Source: Ampullaceana balthica | Taxonomy: Eukaryota; Mollusca; Gastropoda; Lymnaeidae | DNA length: 64,000 bases | Direction: 5' to 3' | Assembly: GCA_944989445.1 (NCBI GenBank) | Contig: CALYLW010000328.1 | Coordinates: forward strand, 599,796 to 663,795 | Shown here: in pieces, positions 60,249-64,000 of the stretch | Numbering within the stretch: the first letter of the stretch is position 1 | Layout: the number at the start of each line of letters is the position of its first letter | The notes under the pieces: generated by a model | Databases searched by the model: none | The model's input: only the letters and a program-made list of their open reading frames with translations | Told to the model about the DNA's origin: nothing | Made by a program: the position numbers and the translations under genes

Positions 60249-60763
60249 TCTCTTGGTCGCCCTTACCATGGGCCATGGGGGAGACCACCACGCAAGTATG
60301 TGCAAACGACCATGACGAATGACCCTCGCTGGGGTCGACCAATGTCTCGAGACCAACAATTGTCCTTGCGTTCTCTTGCATTGTTCCTTCACAGAATAAC
60401 GTGAGATTCGTAGTGTACTGGTTATCACGTCCGCCTTCTAGGGGGAAGGTCCTGGGTTCAAGCCCCAGCGAAAACATTTTAAATTTAAAAAAAAATGTCT
60501 GTTATCACTTTGTTGCCAACATGGCTGACCCTCGCTAGGGTCGGCCAATCACAGTTTATGGTCGGCAAGGTAATGTGGTAAAGGGTGGTGGGCAGGAGAT
60601 AACCACAGTGCTAATGCCTCGAAACCAACGAGTCGGCAGTCAACCGACGTTCACTCACATTGTTTTGATTTCTTTGTGCTGTATTTGTGTCTGTTCTTTC
60701 TCCACTTTCTTTGCACTCTCCATGAGCAAGTCTGCGGTGTATGCTACGCCGCGGTGCGTCTAG
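60249..60763 (+). mobile_element. Helitron-like element, undivided copy
   Basis: Starts TCTCTTGGTCGCCC and ends CTACGCCGCGGTGCGTCTAG, where a short stem precedes CTAG and T. A tRNA-like block lies at 60402-60475 and CCCTCGCTAGGGTCGGCCAA at 60528-60547. 515 bp, non-coding, the reference for the copies at 16943 and 33568. Confidence 0.7.
60402..60475 (+). repeat. tRNA-Val-like block within Helitron-like element
   Basis: GATTCGTAGTGTACTGGTTA and GGTTCAAGCCCCAGC give A- and B-box order. The anticodon loop is corrupted (GCCTTCTAGGGGG), so it is not a working tRNA. Confidence 0.75.
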
Positions 60764-62279
60764 TATAATACTATTATTACTATTACTACTGTTCTTCTAT
60801 AGTATATAGATTAATCTATATGACATGATAACTACGTTTAAGCCATTTAAGGTGCTTGGCTTAAAGTAAACTTAAACTTTAAAATGTGTGTTGATCTATA
60901 AATAAAAGAAATTTTTGCACGGGTACTCATTTAGAGAGCACTTATTATACATTTATATATTTATGAAAGATGTATTAAAAAAAAGCCATGGTTTGTTTCA
61001 TAAGTTTAACTTTTTTGTTGAATGTCTTGTTTTTTGTGTGAGTTTGAAGAACTACATTTGATTTTGAAAAAGTTTTTTTTTCTGCAATTGGTGTGCATCT
61101 AACAAGACAATGTGAAAGTGTATTTAACTTCTGGAACCATTCATATTATTTGGTTGAAAATTAAATATAGTGTTTTAATAATATTTTGTTTTATTTGAAG
61201 TAAAATAGTGCTATGTCATGTTAATCATTTCTTATTGTTAAAATGTTCTAATTTACATGTAGTTGCATGCATTTCACATTTTTAAAGGTAGTAATTCAAA
61301 ATAAAACTCTAATAATGTATTAAACCAGGGGTGGCCAGGCCTGTAGTAACTGAGAGCCATTTTAACAATAAATAAAAATTGTTAAGAGCCGCATTGAGGC
61401 ACTATGGGTTACGACAGGTGTTCCCTTTAAGATGCGCTGCTGCACGGCCGCGCAGATATCTGACAGTCGCCACGCAGCAGTTTAGAATTGCGGCGCAGCA
61501 ATTTTTTGTATTAAAAAAATATATAATGCACACTAAAAAATTGATGCAACTTTGCACATGAATTTTTGTTGTTGCTCTGTACACGGACCAACGAATCTTA
61601 GAGGCAACAGTGGTTACGACCCATGTGCATTGAAAAATTCATATTCTAATATATTTTTATTTTATTATTATTATTTTTTTAATCTTGTCTGTAGGACGAG
61701 TTTTTCATATGATAGTGCTTTTGTATCACAAGGTACTACCGTATTATATTTTTACACAAGATGATGTTTAATTCATTGTTTTTAAATTTGAGAAAGGTAG
61801 AGGGATTAATTTTATTCAAGGGATCCTTTAATTTTTCTGTGGAGTGGGAGATTTTTAGTAAATGTACCTTCTAGCATGTTCCTTAGGGTGGCCCAAAAAA
61901 CTCAACTTTCACCTACAGAGCAAGACACCCTCTAACTTTTTTCCTTATAGCAAACCTTTAATTAGGGCAAAGTTTCAGCCTCCTGTGCCAACTGCAAGGT
62001 GATGCTCAATGACCATGGATTTTCAAAATTTCATCGAAAATTGCCGAACTTTCATTTATTTACATTTTGCATATTTACTTACTCTGTCATGTTCTTTGTG
62101 TTATATTTTACTTACATAGGGTTGGCTGTTTAACTATTCCATGTCATAACTTCCTGTTTAGTGTTACCTCCTGCCATATTTTTTTATATTGCACATACTG
62201 ATGCAATGAAAAAATCAAAATTGAACAGGATAAGGAATTTCTCAATGATCAGAGAACTGATCATAATAATGAGAGAATA
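60764..62279. other. SNRK intron, nothing recognised apart from short repeats
   Basis: AT-rich. 61326-61500 contains hAT-like and CpG-rich fragments. 62065-62250 and the A/T runs show no coding signal. Confidence 0.35.
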
Positions 62280-62412
62280 ATGATAATGATAACCGAGGAT
62301 AAGGAGTTAGCTGAAAAACAACAAGGATCAGAATTGAGGCGACAAAAAGAACAGGAAAGAAAGTGTAAGGCTTCGCAACCTTCAGCATCTACTGCAGCAG
62401 CCGCCCTTGTCA

Positions 62413-62568
62413 GAGCCGTCTTTACACCATTTTGGGCCCCCGGGAAAAGAAATAGTGTTGGAATACAAAAAAAAATATACAAAATATATATAAATAAACA
62501 TTCCCATGGGGCCACTATGCTCGTGGGCCCCCGGGCAAATGCCCAACGGGCCTATGCGTTAAGACGGC
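62413..62568. mobile_element. Short TIR insertion within the 62.3-64 kb pseudogene
   Basis: GAGCCGTCTTTAC and GTTAAGACGGCCT form inverted ends, each followed inward by GGGCCCCCGGG. It interrupts the plus-strand frame between a lysine/glutamine-rich segment and the QPDDDCAFASKFLDETE segment. Confidence 0.55.
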
Positions 62569-62569
62569 C

Positions 62570-63932
62570 TTGGCCCATGTCCAGCCTGATGATGACTGTG
62601 CATTTGCAAGCAAATTTCTTGATGAAACTGAATATGACGATGAGTACATACCTACTAAAATTAGCAAATCAGGTAAACAGCAGGACAAGATAACTCAAGT
62701 AAAGAAAATCTCTGTAGACCAATTGTTCAATCCAAGTGTAACAAGTGCCTTTGACCGTAATAAAACATCTGATCGTGAAGCTGTTCGACTACTTATTCCT
62801 ATAGCTGCAGCCCTTGGTCACGATCCAAATGCACATCCTATTTCACGTAGCCCTATTCAACGAGCGCGGTCATGAAATTTCTAAAGCAAATGAAAAATAA
62901 TTTTGAGCCATTAGTAATCCATTGGGATGGAAAGAAACTTCCAGCAATATTTGGGAAGGATCAGTTGACAGGCTACCAGTTTTAGTTTCAGGTGATGGGA
63001 TGGACAAACTGTTATGTGTGCCAAAGGTGAGCTCTGGAACTGGTGATAATGAAGCAAATGCTATTCACAAATTGTTGGTGGAGTGGCAGCTGGTTGAGAA
63101 ATGAACCCCTTTCCAGTCCATGACGGACTATGGGGCAAGTGATGTAGCGTTCACAAGTTTTTAGCCACCACTAACGAGCTATGTGCTTTGACACAACCTC
63201 AGTAAATACCAGCAGAATAAATGGAGTATGTGTTGGCCTTGAAAACAGGCTAGGTCGTGAACTTCCTTGGTTAGCCTGTCGTCATCATGCAATGGAGATC
63301 ATCTTGTCAAAGTTTTCACCATCTGCTGTGAACCTTCAAACTCCCCAGATATCCCGCTTTTCAAACGATTCAAAAGGCGTTGGAGTGTCATCACCAGGCA
63401 TAATTTTTCAGAATTCCAGGTGACACCTTAAGCTTCCAGTTTATCAGATGCAACCATTGCAGTCCTGACAAAAGAGCACCTAAAGGAACAAGTCAGAGAT
63501 GATTACATGGAGCTTATTGAGTTGACTCTGATTGTTTTGGGACATCCACCGAGTACAATCCACTGGAGGGCTCCAGGACCAGTACATCGTGCTCGCTGGG
63601 TGGCAAAATTAATTTATGCCATGAAAATATATCTCTTCCGCAACCAAACAGATGTATTCAAGCTTACAAAGAAAGAAGAAGCCCAGGTTAAGCACTTTAT
63701 TAAGTTTGGTGCACTAATTTACACCAAGCATTGGGTAACTGCTCCCCGTGCAGCTGAAGCTCCATCCAGTGATTTACAGTTGTGGACTGATCTCAGCAGT
63801 TACCAGATCATCGTTCCTGACATCAGTACAGATGCAAGAAAGGTTCTAGAAAATTATCTCTGGTATCTTTCAGGCGAGCTTGTTGGATTAGCCCTGTTCT
63901 CAGATAATGTGACAGCAGCTACAAAGTTGTGA
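62570..63932 (+). pseudogene. Broken copy of an uncharacterised repeat-associated protein family
   Basis: Four plus-strand frames in order: 62570-62875 (acidic, then KISVDQLFNPSVTSAFDRNK and EAVRLLIPIAAALGHDPNAH), 62922-63104 (SVDRLPVLVSGDGMDKLLCV), 63181-63423 (CFDTTSVNTSRINGVCVGLE then PWLACRHHAMEIILSKFS), and 63428-63932 (LKEQVRDDYMELIEL, RWVAKLIYAMKIYLFRNQ to LFSDNV). The FDTTSxNTG and ACRHHxxE signatures recall large anonymous families repeated in invertebrate genomes, probably transposon-encoded; I cannot name the superfamily. Frameshifts separate the pieces, and 63105-63175 seems to be a SINE fragment. It lies in SNRK intron 1. Confidence 0.6.
63105..63175. mobile_element. SINE body fragment
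   Basis: CCAGTCCATGACGGACTATG and GGCAAGTGATGTAGCGTTCA align with the body of the SINE at 7129-7170. It interrupts the pseudogene frame. Confidence 0.45.
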
Positions 63933-64000
63933 ATTATGCAGGGAATGACCATTGACGCTGGCGAACGAAAAGTGCGTGGAGATTCATAAATTCTAAAGAA

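Noticed and set aside
1..64000. A new multi-gene defence or biosynthetic system
   Set aside because: All coding sequence outside DENND11, SF3B3 and SNRK is explained by, or most simply attributed to, decayed mobile elements.

Overview
The window is AT-rich nuclear DNA from an invertebrate animal. The evidence is 28 in-frame coding exons of a metazoan spliceosome gene, GT-AG introns, C/D snoRNAs inside introns, and a dense population of hAT, Merlin, TTAA-target, Helitron-like, LINE and tRNA-SINE repeats. The exact phylum cannot be fixed from sequence alone. A lophotrochozoan or another non-vertebrate bilaterian would fit.

Three host genes are present. (1) On the minus strand, 4510-4974 holds the first two coding exons of DENND11 (LCHN/KIAA1147); the rest lies beyond base 1. 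(2) On the plus strand, 24260-54977 is a complete, intact SF3B3 (SF3b130) gene. Its 28 coding exons sum to 3657 nt, which is 1218 residues plus stop (the human protein has 1217 by memory). (3) On the plus strand, 58810-59398 is the first coding exon of the kinase SNRK, up to just after the APE motif; the remaining exons lie past base 64000.

The most interesting structure is in the SF3B3 introns. Six C/D box snoRNA candidates occur, one per intron, in two families of three. Family A (introns 16, 22, 24) carries a D' guide complementary to the conserved 28S stretch UUGAAACACGG. Family B (introns 19, 21, 25) is the likely counterpart of the SNORD111 snoRNAs that SF3B3 hosts in vertebrates. Splicing of one housekeeping pre-mRNA would therefore also supply rRNA modification guides.

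Between the genes (about 5-24 kb, 55-58.8 kb and SNRK intron 1) the DNA is a layered record of transposition. Many elements can be bounded by inverted ends plus target-site duplications: hAT elements at 26-2799, 749-2325 (nested), 9213-12318, 23077-24196 and 39933-40189; a Merlin element at 18161-20534; TTAA-target elements at 28065-28556, 33905-35598 and 41686-42163; PIF/Harbinger-like MITEs at 204-597 and 5894-6152; Helitron-like elements carrying a tRNA-like block at 16943-17896, 33568-35746 and 60249-60763; and a tRNA SINE whose tail copies the 3' end of the local LINE. All transposase and reverse-transcriptase frames seen are broken. I found no convincing new multi-gene system; the novelty is in the snoRNA duplications and in the architecture of some repeats.
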